Source: Rubrivivax sp.
Lineage (GTDB): Bacteria > Pseudomonadota > Gammaproteobacteria > Burkholderiales > Burkholderiaceae_C
Assembly (NCBI GenBank): GCA_022843905.1
Contig: JALHMT010000010.1
Coordinates: forward strand, 62,001-126,000
DNA: 64,000 nucleotides
Direction of reading: 5' to 3'
Shown here: one piece after another, positions 27,022 to 38,540 of the stretch
Layout of the letters: each line of letters opens with the position of its first letter
How positions within the stretch are numbered: position 1 is the stretch's first letter
Notes under the pieces: model-generated
What the model saw: the letters and a program-made list of their open reading frames with translations, nothing else
The model's database searches: none
What the model was told of the DNA's origin: nothing
Program-made: the position numbers and the translations under genes

Positions 27022-29784
27022 TCAGTGCGCCTCGTCCCAGTTGCGGCCGACGCCGAGTTCGGCCAGCAGCGGCACCTTCAGCGCCGCCACCCCCGCCATC
27101 AGCGCCGGGATCTGCTCGCGCGCCCAGTCGAGTTCGGCCTCGGGCACTTCCAGCACCAGTTCGTCGTGCACCTGCATCACCATGCGCGTGCTGCGGCCGC
27201 TGTGGTCGAGCTCGGCCTGCACGGCGATCATGGCGAGCTTGATGAGGTCGGCGGCGGTGCCCTGCATCGGCGCGTTGATGGCCTGGCGTTCGGCGCCGGC
27301 GCGGCGCGGGCCGTTGCCTGAGTTGATCTCGGGCAGCCACAGGCGGCGGCCGAAGACGGTCTCCACAAAGCCCTGCTCCTTGGCTCTGATGCGCGTCTCG
27401 TCCATGTAGCGCTTGACGCCGGCGAAGCGCGCGAAGTACTTGTCGATGTAGTCCTTGGCGGCCTTCTGCTCGATGCCCAGGTTGCTGGCCAGGCCGAACG
27501 CGCCCATGCCGTAGATCAGCCCGAAGTTGATGACCTTGGCGTAGCGGCGCTGCTCGCTGCTGACGTCGGGCACCGGCACGCCGAAGACTTCGCTGGCGGT
27601 GGCGCGGTGCACGTCGATGCCTTCGGCAAAGGCCTTCAGCAGGCCCTCGTCTTCGCTGATGTGGGCCATGATGCGCAACTCGATCTGCGAATAGTCGGCA
27701 CTGACGATGACGTGCCCCGGCGGCGCGATGAAGGCCTCGCGCACGCGGCGGCCTTCGGGCGTGCGGATGGGGATGTTCTGCAGGTTGGGCTCGTTGCTGC
27801 TCAGCCGCCCCGTCACGGCCACGGCCTGCGCGTAGTTGGTGTGCACGCGGCCGGTGGCCGGGTTCACCATCAGCGGCAGCTTGTCGGTGTAGGTGCCCTT
27901 GAGCTTGGCCAGGCTGCGGTGCTCGAGGATGCGCGCCGGCAGCGGGTAGTCGGCGGCCAGCTCCTGCAGCACCTCTTCGTCGGTGGACGGCGCGCCGGTG
28001 GCGGTCTTCTTCTTCACCGGCAGGCCCAGCTTGGTGAAGAGGATGTCGCCGATCTGCTTGGGGCTGCCCATGTTGAAGGGCTGGCCGGCGATGGAATACG
28101 CCTCCTGCTCGAGTGCCAGCATGCGCTCGGCGAGTTCATGGCTCTGGCGTGCCAGCACGGCGGCGTCGATCAGCACGCCGTGGCGCTCCACACGGCACAG
28201 GATCTGCGCCACCGGCATCTCGATCTGCGCGTAGACGAACTTCAGGCCGGCGTCGGCCTCGACCTGCGGCCACAACGTGCGGTGCACCTGCACCGTCATC
28301 TCGCTGTCTTCGCCCGAATACTCGGTGGCGCGTGCCACGTCCACCTGGGCAAAGGGGATCTGGTGCTGGCCCTTGCCGCACAGGTCTTCGTAGCTCAGGC
28401 CCTTGCGCCCCAGGTGGCGCTCGGCCAGGCTTTCCAGGCCGTGCGACTTGTGCGCCTCGATGACGTAGCTCTGCAGCATGGTGTCGTGCAGGTAGCCCTT
28501 CACGTGCAGGCCATGGTTGGCCAAGACGTGCAGGTCGTACTTGATGTTCTGGCCCACCTTGGCGCGCGAGCCGTCTTCCAGCCAGGGCTTCAGGCGCGCC
28601 AGCACCTCGTCCATCGGCAACTGCTCGGGCGCGTCGCCGTAGCTGTGCGCCAGCGGGATGTAGGCGGCCTTGCCGGGCTCCACCGCGAAGCTGATGCCGA
28701 CAATGCGGGCGCGCATCGGGTCCAGCGAGTCGGTCTCGGTGTCCAGGCCCACCAGATCCGCCTCGGCAATGACCTGCAGCCAGGCGTCCAGGCGCTCGAA
28801 GGTGCTGATCGTCTCGTACTCGCGCGCCAGCGGCGCAGCGGGTGTTGCGGGCGGGTCGTCACCGCCCGGGGCCGGCGCCGCGCGCACCGGCGCGGCCGAC
28901 GGTGCCACGCCCAGCGCGTCTTCCAGTTCGCGCAGCCAGCTGCGGAAGCCGTAGCGCTGGTAGAAGCCGCGCAGCGCGTCGCGGTCGACCTCGCGCAGCG
29001 CCAGCGCTTCGAGCGCCGGCCAGCCGGCGATGTGCTCGGCCAGGTCGCAGTCGCAGGCCACGGTGATGAGCTTGCGGCCGGTGGGCAGCCAGTCGAGCGC
29101 CTTGCGCAGGTTCTCGCCGGCGGCGCCCTTGATGCCGGCGGCGGCGGCCATCACGCCGGCGAGCGAGCCGTGCTCGGCGATCCACTTCGCCGCCGTCTTC
29201 GGCCCGACCTTGTCGACGCCGGGGATGTTGTCCACCGCGTCGCCCACCAGCGTCAGGTAGTCGACGATCAGCTCCGGCGGTACGCCGAACTTGGCCTTCA
29301 CGCCTTCGATGTCCAGGCGCTCGTTGCTCATGGTGTTGATGAGCGTGACGTCGGCGGTGACCAGCTGGGCCAGGTCCTTGTCGCCGGTGGAGATGACCAC
29401 CTGGTGGCCGGCGGCCGCGGCCACGCGTGCCAGGGTGCCGATGGCGTCGTCGGCCTCGATGCCCGGCACCATCAGCACCGGCCAGCCCAGAAGCTTCACC
29501 ACCTCGTGGATGGGCTCGATCTGCTGCGTCAGCGGCTCGGGCATGGGCGCGCGCTGCGCCTTGTACTGGTCGTACATGGCATCGCGGAAGGTCGGGCCCT
29601 TGGCGTCGAAGACGCAGGCGGCGTGCTCGGCGGGAATCTGCTCGCGCAGCCGCTTCATCATCGCCACCATGCCGTGCACGGCTCCGGTGGGAAACCCGTC
29701 GGGCCCGCGCAGGTCGGGCATGGCGTGATAGGCGCGGTACAGGTAGCTGGACCCGTCCACCAGCAGCATGGTCGGCTTGATCAT
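27022..29784 (-). CDS. polA: DNA polymerase I
   Basis: A 920-residue enzyme with all three domains. The 5' nuclease is at about 5-290 (LLVDGSSYLYRAYHA, ISTGDKDLAQLV, GDAVDNIPGV). The 3'-5' exonuclease begins with GLDTETDSL and has NIKYD and EYSGEDSEM, so the proofreading acidic residues (D, E, D, Y-x3-D) are intact. Polymerase motifs A (VSADYSQIELRI), B (RRYAKVINFGLIYGMGAFGL) and C (MQVHDELVLEV) are present. Start ATG at 29784 gives a length close to E. coli Pol I (928). It is transcribed leftwards, facing DUF2782 and thrB. Confidence 0.97.
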   Translation of the reverse strand: MIKPTMLLVDGSSYLYRAYHAMPDLRGPDGFPTGAVHGMVAMMKRLREQIPAEHAACVFDAKGPTFRDAMYDQYKAQRAPMPEPLTQQIEPIHEVVKLLGWPVLMVPGIEADDAIGTLARVAAAAGHQVVISTGDKDLAQLVTADVTLINTMSNERLDIEGVKAKFGVPPELIVDYLTLVGDAVDNIPGVDKVGPKTAAKWIAEHGSLAGVMAAAAGIKGAAGENLRKALDWLPTGRKLITVACDCDLAEHIAGWPALEALALREVDRDALRGFYQRYGFRSWLRELEDALGVAPSAAPVRAAPAPGGDDPPATPAAPLAREYETISTFERLDAWLQVIAEADLVGLDTETDSLDPMRARIVGISFAVEPGKAAYIPLAHSYGDAPEQLPMDEVLARLKPWLEDGSRAKVGQNIKYDLHVLANHGLHVKGYLHDTMLQSYVIEAHKSHGLESLAERHLGRKGLSYEDLCGKGQHQIPFAQVDVARATEYSGEDSEMTVQVHRTLWPQVEADAGLKFVYAQIEMPVAQILCRVERHGVLIDAAVLARQSHELAERMLALEQEAYSIAGQPFNMGSPKQIGDILFTKLGLPVKKKTATGAPSTDEEVLQELAADYPLPARILEHRSLAKLKGTYTDKLPLMVNPATGRVHTNYAQAVAVTGRLSSNEPNLQNIPIRTPEGRRVREAFIAPPGHVIVSADYSQIELRIMAHISEDEGLLKAFAEGIDVHRATASEVFGVPVPDVSSEQRRYAKVINFGLIYGMGAFGLASNLGIEQKAAKDYIDKYFARFAGVKRYMDETRIRAKEQGFVETVFGRRLWLPEINSGNGPRRAGAERQAINAPMQGTAADLIKLAMIAVQAELDHSGRSTRMVMQVHDELVLEVPEAELDWAREQIPALMAGVAALKVPLLAELGVGRNWDEAH

Positions 29785-29838
29785 GGGCACATTGTGGCGC
29801 CGCCCGCCACGCGCGGGCCACTGCGTAGAATCGCCGGC

Positions 29839-30132
29839 ATGAGACGCGCCCTGCCCTGCCTGACCTGCTGCGTGGCTGTCCTGGCGATGTCGGCCCAGCC
29901 CGCCGCCCGGGCCCAGCCTGCGCCCGAGCCCGCCGTGCAGCGCACGGTGAGCGAAGACGACCACGTGCGCATCGAAGAACTGCGTGTGCGCGGGCAGACG
30001 CAGCGCGTGGTGGTGCGCAGCAAGACGCCAGGCGTGGCGCCTTACGAGATCCTCACGACCGAAGGCGGGCGCGACCTGTCGCAGGACAAGCGCGGCAACG
30101 GCCGCCGCGTCTGGCACATCCTGTCGTTCTAG
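29839..30132 (+). CDS. DUF2782 protein with signal peptide
   Basis: A 97-residue secreted protein: MRRALPCLTCCVAVLAMSAQ is the start of a signal peptide, cleaved near PAARAQ. The mature part SEDDHVRIEELRVRGQTQRV followed by VVRSKTPGVAPYEILTTEGG is the DUF2782 core. It is divergent from polA and 7 bp upstream of the thrB start, a conserved order in betaproteobacteria. No function is known. Confidence 0.85.
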   Translation: MRRALPCLTCCVAVLAMSAQPAARAQPAPEPAVQRTVSEDDHVRIEELRVRGQTQRVVVRSKTPGVAPYEILTTEGGRDLSQDKRGNGRRVWHILSF

Positions 30133-30139
30133 ACGCGCC

Positions 30140-31108
30140 ATGGCGGTCTACACCGAAGTCGGCTTCCCCGAGGCCGACACCCTCCTGCAGAGCCTGGGCC
30201 TGGGTCCGCTGACCGACCTGCAGGGCATCCGCTCGGGCATCGAAAACACCAACTACTACGCCAGCACCACCAAGGGCCAGTGGGTGCTGACGCTGTTCGA
30301 GCGCCTGTCGCGGGCCGAACTGCCCTACTACCTGCGCCTGATGCAGCACCTGGCCACCCAGGGCATCCCCGTGCCCGCGCCGCAGGCCGATGCGCAGGGC
30401 GAAGTGCTGCACACGGTGGCCGGCAAGCCCGCCGCGGTGGTGACGCGGCTGCCCGGCAGCCACCGCCTGGCGCCCGACGTCGACCACGCCGCCCAGGTGG
30501 GCGCCATGCTCGGCCGCATGCACGTGGCCGGCGCCGGCTTCGCGCTGCACCAGCCGCACCTGCGCGGCCTGGACTGGTGGGCGCAGACCGTGCCGGTGGT
30601 GTTGCCGCATCTGCATCCGGCACAGTCGGCGCTGATCCAGGACGAACTGGCCTTCCAGCAGCAGGTGGCGAGCTCCGCCGCCGGGCAGTCGCTGCCGCGC
30701 GGGCCCATCCACGCCGACCTGTTCCGCGACAACGCGATGTTCGACGACACCGCAGGCCCCGACCGCCTGTGCGGCTTCTTCGACTTCTACTTCGCCGGCG
30801 ACGACGTGCTGCTGTTCGACGTGGCGGTCTGCCTCAACGACTGGTGCACCGACCTCGACAGCGGCCATCTGGTCGAAGAGCGCGCGGGCAGCTTCATGGC
30901 GGCCTACCAGGCGGCCAGGCCGCTGACCCACGCCGAAGACCGCCTGATGCCGGCGCTGCTGCGCGCCGCCGCCTTCCGCTTCTGGCTGTCGCGGCTGTGG
31001 GACTGGCACTTGCCGCGCGACGCCGCGCTGCTGCAGCCCAAGGACCCCCGGCAATTCGAGCGCGTGCTGCGCGACCGCATCCTCAACCCCTGGCACCCCT
31101 GTTTGTGA
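30140..31108 (+). CDS. thrB: Homoserine kinase (ThrB2 type)
   Basis: A 322-residue homoserine kinase of the betaproteobacterial choline-kinase-like type, not the GHMP type of E. coli. MAVYTEVGFPEADTLLQSLG and TDLQGIRSGIENTNYYASTT are typical of this form. The catalytic loop HADLFRDN and the metal loop GFFDFYFAGDDVLLFDVAVC are complete. It phosphorylates homoserine for threonine synthesis. The ATG at 30140 is 7 bp after DUF2782. A BPSS1780-family gene follows after 7 bp. Confidence 0.95.
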   Translation: MAVYTEVGFPEADTLLQSLGLGPLTDLQGIRSGIENTNYYASTTKGQWVLTLFERLSRAELPYYLRLMQHLATQGIPVPAPQADAQGEVLHTVAGKPAAVVTRLPGSHRLAPDVDHAAQVGAMLGRMHVAGAGFALHQPHLRGLDWWAQTVPVVLPHLHPAQSALIQDELAFQQQVASSAAGQSLPRGPIHADLFRDNAMFDDTAGPDRLCGFFDFYFAGDDVLLFDVAVCLNDWCTDLDSGHLVEERAGSFMAAYQAARPLTHAEDRLMPALLRAAAFRFWLSRLWDWHLPRDAALLQPKDPRQFERVLRDRILNPWHPCL

Positions 31109-31115
31109 CAACAAG

Positions 31116-31937
31116 ATGGCCCTGATCCTCAAATCGGTGCCGCCCCGGCGCGGCATGCGCTGGGTACGCGACGGCTTCGCGCAGTTCGCGCGCCGGCCGC
31201 TGGTCTTCACGCTGCTCTTCGTGGCCTTCCTGTTCGCCGCGCTGGTGATGTCGCTGGTGCCGCTGCTGGGTGGCGTGCTGCAGATGGCGCTGCTGCCGCT
31301 GCTGTCGCTGGGCTTCATGGTGGCCACGCAGTCGGCGCTGCTGGACGGCAGCGTTTCGCCCAAGCAGTTCATCGAGCCGCTGCAGGGCGACGCCGGGCGC
31401 CGCAAGTCGCTGCTGGTGCTGTGCGGGCTGTACGGCGTGGCGGCGGTGCTGATCCTGCTGCTGTGCGACGCCGTGAGCGACAACGCCATGCAGCGCCTGC
31501 AGCAGCTCATCGCCGAGACCGACACCCCGCAGGCCGAGATCGACGCCCTGCTCTCCGAGCCCGGCGTGAGCTACGCCGTGGTCATCGCGGCCGTGCTGGG
31601 CACGGCGCTGTCCATCCCGTTCTGGCACGCCCCGGCTTTGGTGCACTGGGGTGGCCAGAGCGTGGCGCAGGCCTTGTTTTCCAGCACGCTGGCGGTGTGG
31701 CGCAGCAAGGGCGCGTTTTTCGTCTACGCGATGACCTGGACGACGGTGATCGTGCTCTTCGGGGTGTTCACCGCGCTGCTGTTCGGCCTGCTGGGGGCGA
31801 GGCAGATGGGCTCGGTGATCGCGCTGCCCGCAGCGCTGACCTTCTCCACCGTGTTCTACATCTCGCTGCTGTTCACCTTCAACGACAGCTTCGGCGGCGC
31901 GCCGGACGCGCCCGCCATGCCCCAGCCAGAAGCTTGA
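31116..31937 (+). CDS. BPSS1780-family membrane protein
   Basis: A 273-residue membrane protein with about six hydrophobic helices, including PLVFTLLFVAFLFAALVMSL, LGGVLQMALLPLLSLGFMVA, KSLLVLCGLYGVAAVLILLL and VYAMTWTTVIVLFGVFTALL. The start RGMRWVRDGFAQFARRPL is a family hallmark. The function is unknown; the family is largely restricted to Burkholderiales, usually beside thrB. It ends 114 bp before the convergent uvrD, with the second copy of the hairpin repeat in between. Confidence 0.88.
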   Translation: MALILKSVPPRRGMRWVRDGFAQFARRPLVFTLLFVAFLFAALVMSLVPLLGGVLQMALLPLLSLGFMVATQSALLDGSVSPKQFIEPLQGDAGRRKSLLVLCGLYGVAAVLILLLCDAVSDNAMQRLQQLIAETDTPQAEIDALLSEPGVSYAVVIAAVLGTALSIPFWHAPALVHWGGQSVAQALFSSTLAVWRSKGAFFVYAMTWTTVIVLFGVFTALLFGLLGARQMGSVIALPAALTFSTVFYISLLFTFNDSFGGAPDAPAMPQPEA

Positions 31938-31944
31938 ACGCCCC

Positions 31945-32049
31945 GGCGCCCAGGCGCACGGGGCCCATCCAGCGGCCGCCGTGTACCGGCTTTGCCGGTG
32001 CACCAGCGGCGCCCCCCTGGGGGGGAGCGGCGAAGCCGCTACGGGGGGA
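31945..32049 (-). repeat. GC-rich intergenic hairpin repeat, copy 2 (inverted relative to copy 1)
   Basis: Lies between the convergent BPSS1780 and uvrD genes. Hairpins are AGCGGC-GAA-GCCGCT at 32026-32040, CCCCCC-T-GGGGGG within 32012-32025, and ACCGGC-TTT-GCCGGT at 31985-31999. Read on the minus strand it runs CCCCCCGTAGCGGCTTCGCC and so on, which aligns with copy 1 at 26898. Compensating changes keep the stems paired, which suggests selection on structure or recent spread of the unit. Confidence 0.75.
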
Positions 32050-32051
32050 AG

Positions 32052-34400
<2,349 letters not shown>

Positions 34401-34497
34401 CGGCCCATTCTAGGAGGCGGCCTTCGACGCGAGTCACCGATCGAGCTTCCCGCCAGGGAACCGGCCCTGCTGGGCCCTCGGCGGACGGCAGGCTGCC

Positions 34498-36525
34498 CTA
34501 CACGGTCACCGGCTCGCCGTCCATGGTCAGCAGTGCACCGCGGATGGTGTCGGGCTCCACTGCGTACATCGGCAGCTCGTTGTGCGCCAGCTTGCGCTCG
34601 TGCTCGTTGAACCACTCGATGAACTGCGGCATCGGCAGCGGCCGCGTCAGCAGGTAGCCCTGCATCTCGTCGCAGCCCAGTTCGCGCAGGAAGGCCGCCT
34701 GCTCGGCCGTCTCCACGCCTTCGGCCACCAGCTTGATCTGCATGCTGCGGCCCAGCGCGATGATGGCGGTGGCGATGGCGCAGTCCTCGCTGTCGTGCGG
34801 GATCTCGCCGACGAAGCTGCGGTCGATCTTCAGCGTGTCGACGCGGAAGCGCCGCAGGTAGCTCAGCGACGAATGGCCGGTGCCGAAGTCGTCGATGGCC
34901 AGGCGCACGCCGATGCGCGCGAAGTTCGACAGCATCAGGCGATTCATCTCGGTGTCTTCCATCAGCAGGCTCTCGGTGAGCTCCAGCTCCAGCCGTTGGG
35001 GCGAGATGCGGCGCTCCAGCAGGCTGTCCTCGATCAGCGAGGTGAGGTACTGGTGCCGCAGTTGGCGCGCCGACAGGTTCACCGCCATGGTGATGGGCGG
35101 CAGGCCCAGCTTGTCCCACTGCTCCAGTTCCGCCAGCGCCTTGCGGATGACCCAGGCGCCCACGGGCAGGATCAGGCCGGTGTCTTCCAGCACGGCGATG
35201 AATCGGTCGGGCGGCACCATGCCCTTGCCGGGGCAGTCCCAGCGCAGCAAGGCCTCGACGCCCACCACCTTGCCGGTGTGCAGATCGGCCTTGGGCTGGT
35301 AGTACAGGATGAACTCGTCGCGTTCGATGGCCCGGCGCAGGCTGCCTTCCAGCGACATGCGCGCCTTCACGGCGGTGTTGAGGTCGTCGCTGAAGAAGCT
35401 GAAGGTGTTGCGGCCCATCGACTTGCTGCGGTACATGGCCATGTCGGTGTGGCGCAGCAGCCCGTCGAGATCGACGTCGTCGGTGGGGTACATCGAGATG
35501 CCGATGCTGGCCGATACGACGAGCTCTTCCTCGCCCGTCACGAAGGGTGCGGACAGCGCCTCGAGCATGCGCCTGGCGATCATCGCCGCATCGTCGGCGC
35601 CGCCGATGGCCTCGACGATCACCGTGAACTCGTCGCCGCCCAGCCGCGAGATGGTCACCGGGTCCTCGTGGCAGCGCGCCACCACGTCCACGCTGCGCAG
35701 GCAGTTGGACAAGGTGTGCGAGACGTGGCGCAGCAGGTCGTCGCCCACGGCATGGCCCAGGCTGTCGTTGACGACCTTGAAGCGGTCGAGGTCGAGGAAC
35801 ATCAGCGCCATGGGCTGGCCCGTGCGCCGAGCGCGGGCCATCGCCGTGCCCAGGCGGTCGCGGAAGAGCTCCCGGTTGGGCAGGCCGGTGAGGCTGTCGA
35901 AGTTGGCCAGCGACGCCAGACGCTGCGTGACGTCACGCTGGTCGGTCAGATCGCGCAGGCGCAGCAGCCGTTCGGCCCGGCTGTGGTCGACCGCCTGCGA
36001 GACCTCGACGGCCACCGGAATCGGGTCACCCTCCAGGCGTTGCAGCCTGGCACCGACGGTCCCGCCGCCGGCGCGCGGCAGTTCGATCTGCAGCCAGGCG
36101 ACGATGGGCTGGCCGACGATGCTGCCGGCGGGCACGCCCAGCAGTGCCACCGCTGCCGCATTGCACTGCACGGCCGTGCCGGCCGCGTCACAGAGGATGA
36201 GCGCCTCGGAAGCGCCGTCGAAGGCCATCGTCCAGCGCTCGTCGTTGCGCGTCTGCTCGTTGTGCTGCCGTTCGGCCGCCTGCAGCGCGGCGCTGCGCTG
36301 CGCCAGGCGCTCGGTCCGTCGCAGCCAGAATGCTCCCAGGCAGGCCAGCAGCGACAGACCCGCCACGGCCAGGGCGGTCATGTTGAGGTCGGGTGCCGCG
36401 TTCCAGCCCTGCCACCACAGCACGGCGTTCAGCGCCAGCAAGGCGACGGCGGAGCCGGGCAGCAACCGGTCCAGCCCACCGGATGCAGGCTCTTCGACGG
36501 CGACGGGCGGCAAAGGCAGGGTCAT
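34498..36525 (-). CDS. Membrane PAS-GGDEF-EAL cyclic-di-GMP protein with an insertion before GGDEF
   Basis: A 675-residue protein: two N-terminal membrane helices (27-67), a PAS-like region at about 95-205 with RWTMAFDGASEALILCDAAG, a GGDEF domain at about 205-380 and an EAL domain at about 385-650. Active-site motifs are LGGDEF (295-300) and VGVEALLRW (EAL 424-426), with NLSARQL, DDFGTGHSSLSYL, KIDRSFV and AEGVET, all complete for phosphodiesterase activity. The RSVD I-site at 277-280 is followed by VVAR and then about ten extra residues, CHEDPVTISR, before LGGDEF. Both activities look possible; which dominates is not decided by sequence. No regulator or partner gene is adjacent. Confidence 0.92.
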   Translation of the reverse strand: MTLPLPPVAVEEPASGGLDRLLPGSAVALLALNAVLWWQGWNAAPDLNMTALAVAGLSLLACLGAFWLRRTERLAQRSAALQAAERQHNEQTRNDERWTMAFDGASEALILCDAAGTAVQCNAAAVALLGVPAGSIVGQPIVAWLQIELPRAGGGTVGARLQRLEGDPIPVAVEVSQAVDHSRAERLLRLRDLTDQRDVTQRLASLANFDSLTGLPNRELFRDRLGTAMARARRTGQPMALMFLDLDRFKVVNDSLGHAVGDDLLRHVSHTLSNCLRSVDVVARCHEDPVTISRLGGDEFTVIVEAIGGADDAAMIARRMLEALSAPFVTGEEELVVSASIGISMYPTDDVDLDGLLRHTDMAMYRSKSMGRNTFSFFSDDLNTAVKARMSLEGSLRRAIERDEFILYYQPKADLHTGKVVGVEALLRWDCPGKGMVPPDRFIAVLEDTGLILPVGAWVIRKALAELEQWDKLGLPPITMAVNLSARQLRHQYLTSLIEDSLLERRISPQRLELELTESLLMEDTEMNRLMLSNFARIGVRLAIDDFGTGHSSLSYLRRFRVDTLKIDRSFVGEIPHDSEDCAIATAIIALGRSMQIKLVAEGVETAEQAAFLRELGCDEMQGYLLTRPLPMPQFIEWFNEHERKLAHNELPMYAVEPDTIRGALLTMDGEPVTV

Positions 36526-36671
36526 GGACAGGCGCAGCGCCGGGGAACAGGGTCCGGAGCCTCGCCTGAAGGATTTCGGACATCCCCAGCAGACCTGAAG
36601 CCATTTCTGAGCTCCCCCTCGGCGCGCGCGACTTCGATCACGCCGGATCGCGCGTGGTCACCCTTGGGGCG

Positions 36672-37526
36672 TCAGGCCAGTCCGAGCAACCTCAGCGCCA
36701 GGTGGTGCACGCGGCCGGCGGGGTCGGCCAGGTTGTGCAGGATGGTGAAGTGGTCGGCGCCCGGCACGGTTTCGCACACCGGCACCGAGGTCGGGCCCCA
36801 GGCGTCGCGGATGAGCCGGTTGTGGCGCAGGAATTCCTCGCTCTCGTCGAGCCCGACGACGGCGTGGAACTTGCCGCGCGGGCGGGGAAAGAAGGCCGGG
36901 CTCAGACGGCGCACCATCGCCGGGGTGAGTTGCAGGTCGGACTGCAGGAAAGGCGAGTTGCGCACCGGTTCCAGGTCGTACAGGCCCGAGATGCCCATCG
37001 CGCCCTGCACCAGGCTGGAGGGCAGTTCGTCGGCGAGCTTGGGCCAGCGGCAGCTCAGCAGCATGGCTGCCAGGTGCGCGCCGGCGGAGTGGCCCACGAC
37101 CACGATGCGCGACGGGTTGCCGTGGTGCGAGCGCGCGTGGCGCCACACCCAGGCCAGCGCGCGGGCCGACTGCAGCGCGATGTGCTCGACCGTCACGGCC
37201 GGGCACAGTGCGTAGTTGGGCACCACCACCGTGGCCCCCGCGGCCACGAAGGACGGCGCGACGAAGGAATGGTCGGCCTTGTCCAGCGAGCGCCAGTAGC
37301 CGCCGTGCATGAAGACCAGCACCGGCGCGTCGGCCTCGGCCGCGGGAAAGACGTCGAGCGTCTCGCCCTCGCCTTCGCCGTAGCGCAGGTCGAGATGGCA
37401 GGTCGACTCGGCCCGCGCCAGCGCCGAGGCAGCGGCCCAGCGCTGCAGGATCTGTGGCGCCGCGGGCACGCGGGCCCGGTTGTTGAACTGGGCATCGAGC
37501 CAGACGGGATCGGACAGGTTGCGCAT
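36672..37526 (-). CDS. Alpha/beta hydrolase, kynurenine-formamidase/esterase-like
   Basis: A 284-residue hydrolase of the HSL/BD-FAE type. The oxyanion motif LVFMHGGYWRSLDK (HGGYW) and the nucleophile elbow VVGHSAGAHLAAML (G-x-S-x-G) are seen. Conserved C-terminal DHFTILHNLADP gives the likely catalytic His. The HGGYW form is shared by arylformamidases and carboxylesterases; the substrate is unsure. I chose ATG at 37526; an in-frame GTG at 37544 is possible. It ends 146 bp after the start of the GGDEF-EAL gene, and a tRNA gene lies 56 bp upstream on the opposite strand. Confidence 0.85.
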   Translation of the reverse strand: MRNLSDPVWLDAQFNNRARVPAAPQILQRWAAASALARAESTCHLDLRYGEGEGETLDVFPAAEADAPVLVFMHGGYWRSLDKADHSFVAPSFVAAGATVVVPNYALCPAVTVEHIALQSARALAWVWRHARSHHGNPSRIVVVGHSAGAHLAAMLLSCRWPKLADELPSSLVQGAMGISGLYDLEPVRNSPFLQSDLQLTPAMVRRLSPAFFPRPRGKFHAVVGLDESEEFLRHNRLIRDAWGPTSVPVCETVPGADHFTILHNLADPAGRVHHLALRLLGLA

Positions 37527-37581
37527 GGGGAGGCCGGCCGGCACGGGTGGGGTGGTCGAGGATGTTAAACTGCCCCGCGAT

Positions 37582-37657
<76 letters not shown>

Positions 37658-37667
37658 CCATTCGACG

Positions 37668-37687
37668 CCCAACCTCCATCGGTTGGG
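37668..37687 (+). terminator. Hairpin just downstream of tRNA-Ala
   Basis: CCCAACC-TCCATC-GGTTGGG, a 7-bp perfect stem with a 6-base loop, begins 10 bases after the tRNA CCA. No T-run follows, so it is a weak or processing-type terminator at best. The following 230 bases up to the response regulator stop carry no gene I can support. Confidence 0.45.
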
Positions 37688-37917
37688 GCCGGCAAGTCGA
37701 AGCATCAAGGACTTGCGCGTGCGCCGCCTGACGCCAGTCGGCCAAGCCGCGCCGACTCGGCACCTGCTTCGGCCAGCAGCTGGCTCCAATCCGACTTCGC
37801 CCTGGGATCCAGGACAAGCCGCAAGGCCTCGTGACCTTGCGGTTTCCGCCTCGGGTTCGAAGACCCGCAGCGCAGGCCCGCCGTCAGGACTCACGAGCGG
37901 CGGGATGCCGCCGAAAC

Positions 37918-38367
37918 TCAGTCTGCGTTCTGCACGAGGGCGACGGGCGCGAGCCCCGCGGGCCCACGATGCCGGCCTCGCCGGCTGCCCACCAGCCGAT
38001 CGATCTGCTCGCCCAGCGAGCGCAGGTCGGCGCTCTTGGGCACATAGACGTCGTAGCCCGAGAAACCTGCGCGGACCTCTGCCTCGGCCATGCTGCTGTG
38101 CATCGCGATGGCCGAACCTGCCGTGCGCGGGGCGCTGCGAAGGGCGCGGCCCACGGCCATGCCGTCCAGGCCCGGCATCTCGACGTCCAGCACGATGACA
38201 TCGAAGACGGACTGGCTCACGGCGTCCAGCGCCGCCCAGCCGCTGTCCACCGCCTGGACGCTGTAGCCCCGGCCTTCCAGGGTCGCGCGCATGATCTCGC
38301 GCATGGCCGGGCAGTCGTCCACCGCCAGCACGTTGCCGGCGGGATCGCGGTCTTCAGACGAACTCAT
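37918..38367 (-). CDS. Single-domain response regulator (CheY-like)
   Basis: A 149-residue receiver protein with a short C-terminal tail. The acid pocket is AVDDCP (Asp17, Asp18), the phosphoacceptor is Asp61 in VIVLDVEMPGLDGM, the switch Ser lies in AMHSSMAE, and the conserved Lys111 is in VYVPKS. No output domain follows. No kinase gene is beside it, so it is an orphan regulator whose partner is elsewhere. The tail of about 30 residues is Arg-rich and has no named motif. Confidence 0.9.
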   Translation of the reverse strand: MSSSEDRDPAGNVLAVDDCPAMREIMRATLEGRGYSVQAVDSGWAALDAVSQSVFDVIVLDVEMPGLDGMAVGRALRSAPRTAGSAIAMHSSMAEAEVRAGFSGYDVYVPKSADLRSLGEQIDRLVGSRRGRHRGPAGLAPVALVQNAD

Positions 38368-38540
38368 GGGCGCAGCTTAGCGGGCTATTCGCAGGGCGAG
38401 AAGAAGCTCCGGCGCCTTTGGCACCACCCGCTCGCAGCTGCTCAAAATCCAGGCACAGCCGCTGCTCGGCCCCGGCGTTCGTGCGTCCCACCCTTGTCCG
38501 CAAGTTATGCACAGACTTGTTCAGCCACGGGCCGCCGGAC

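Noticed and set aside
27022..30141. Longer polA reading to 30141
   Set aside because: The extra 119 residues are out of family and overlap DUF2782; the usual PolI N-terminus starts at 29784.
38505..38513. TTATGCACA as part of a replication origin
   Set aside because: Single nonamer without a cluster of DnaA boxes, AT-rich unwinding region or dnaA/dnaN genes nearby.
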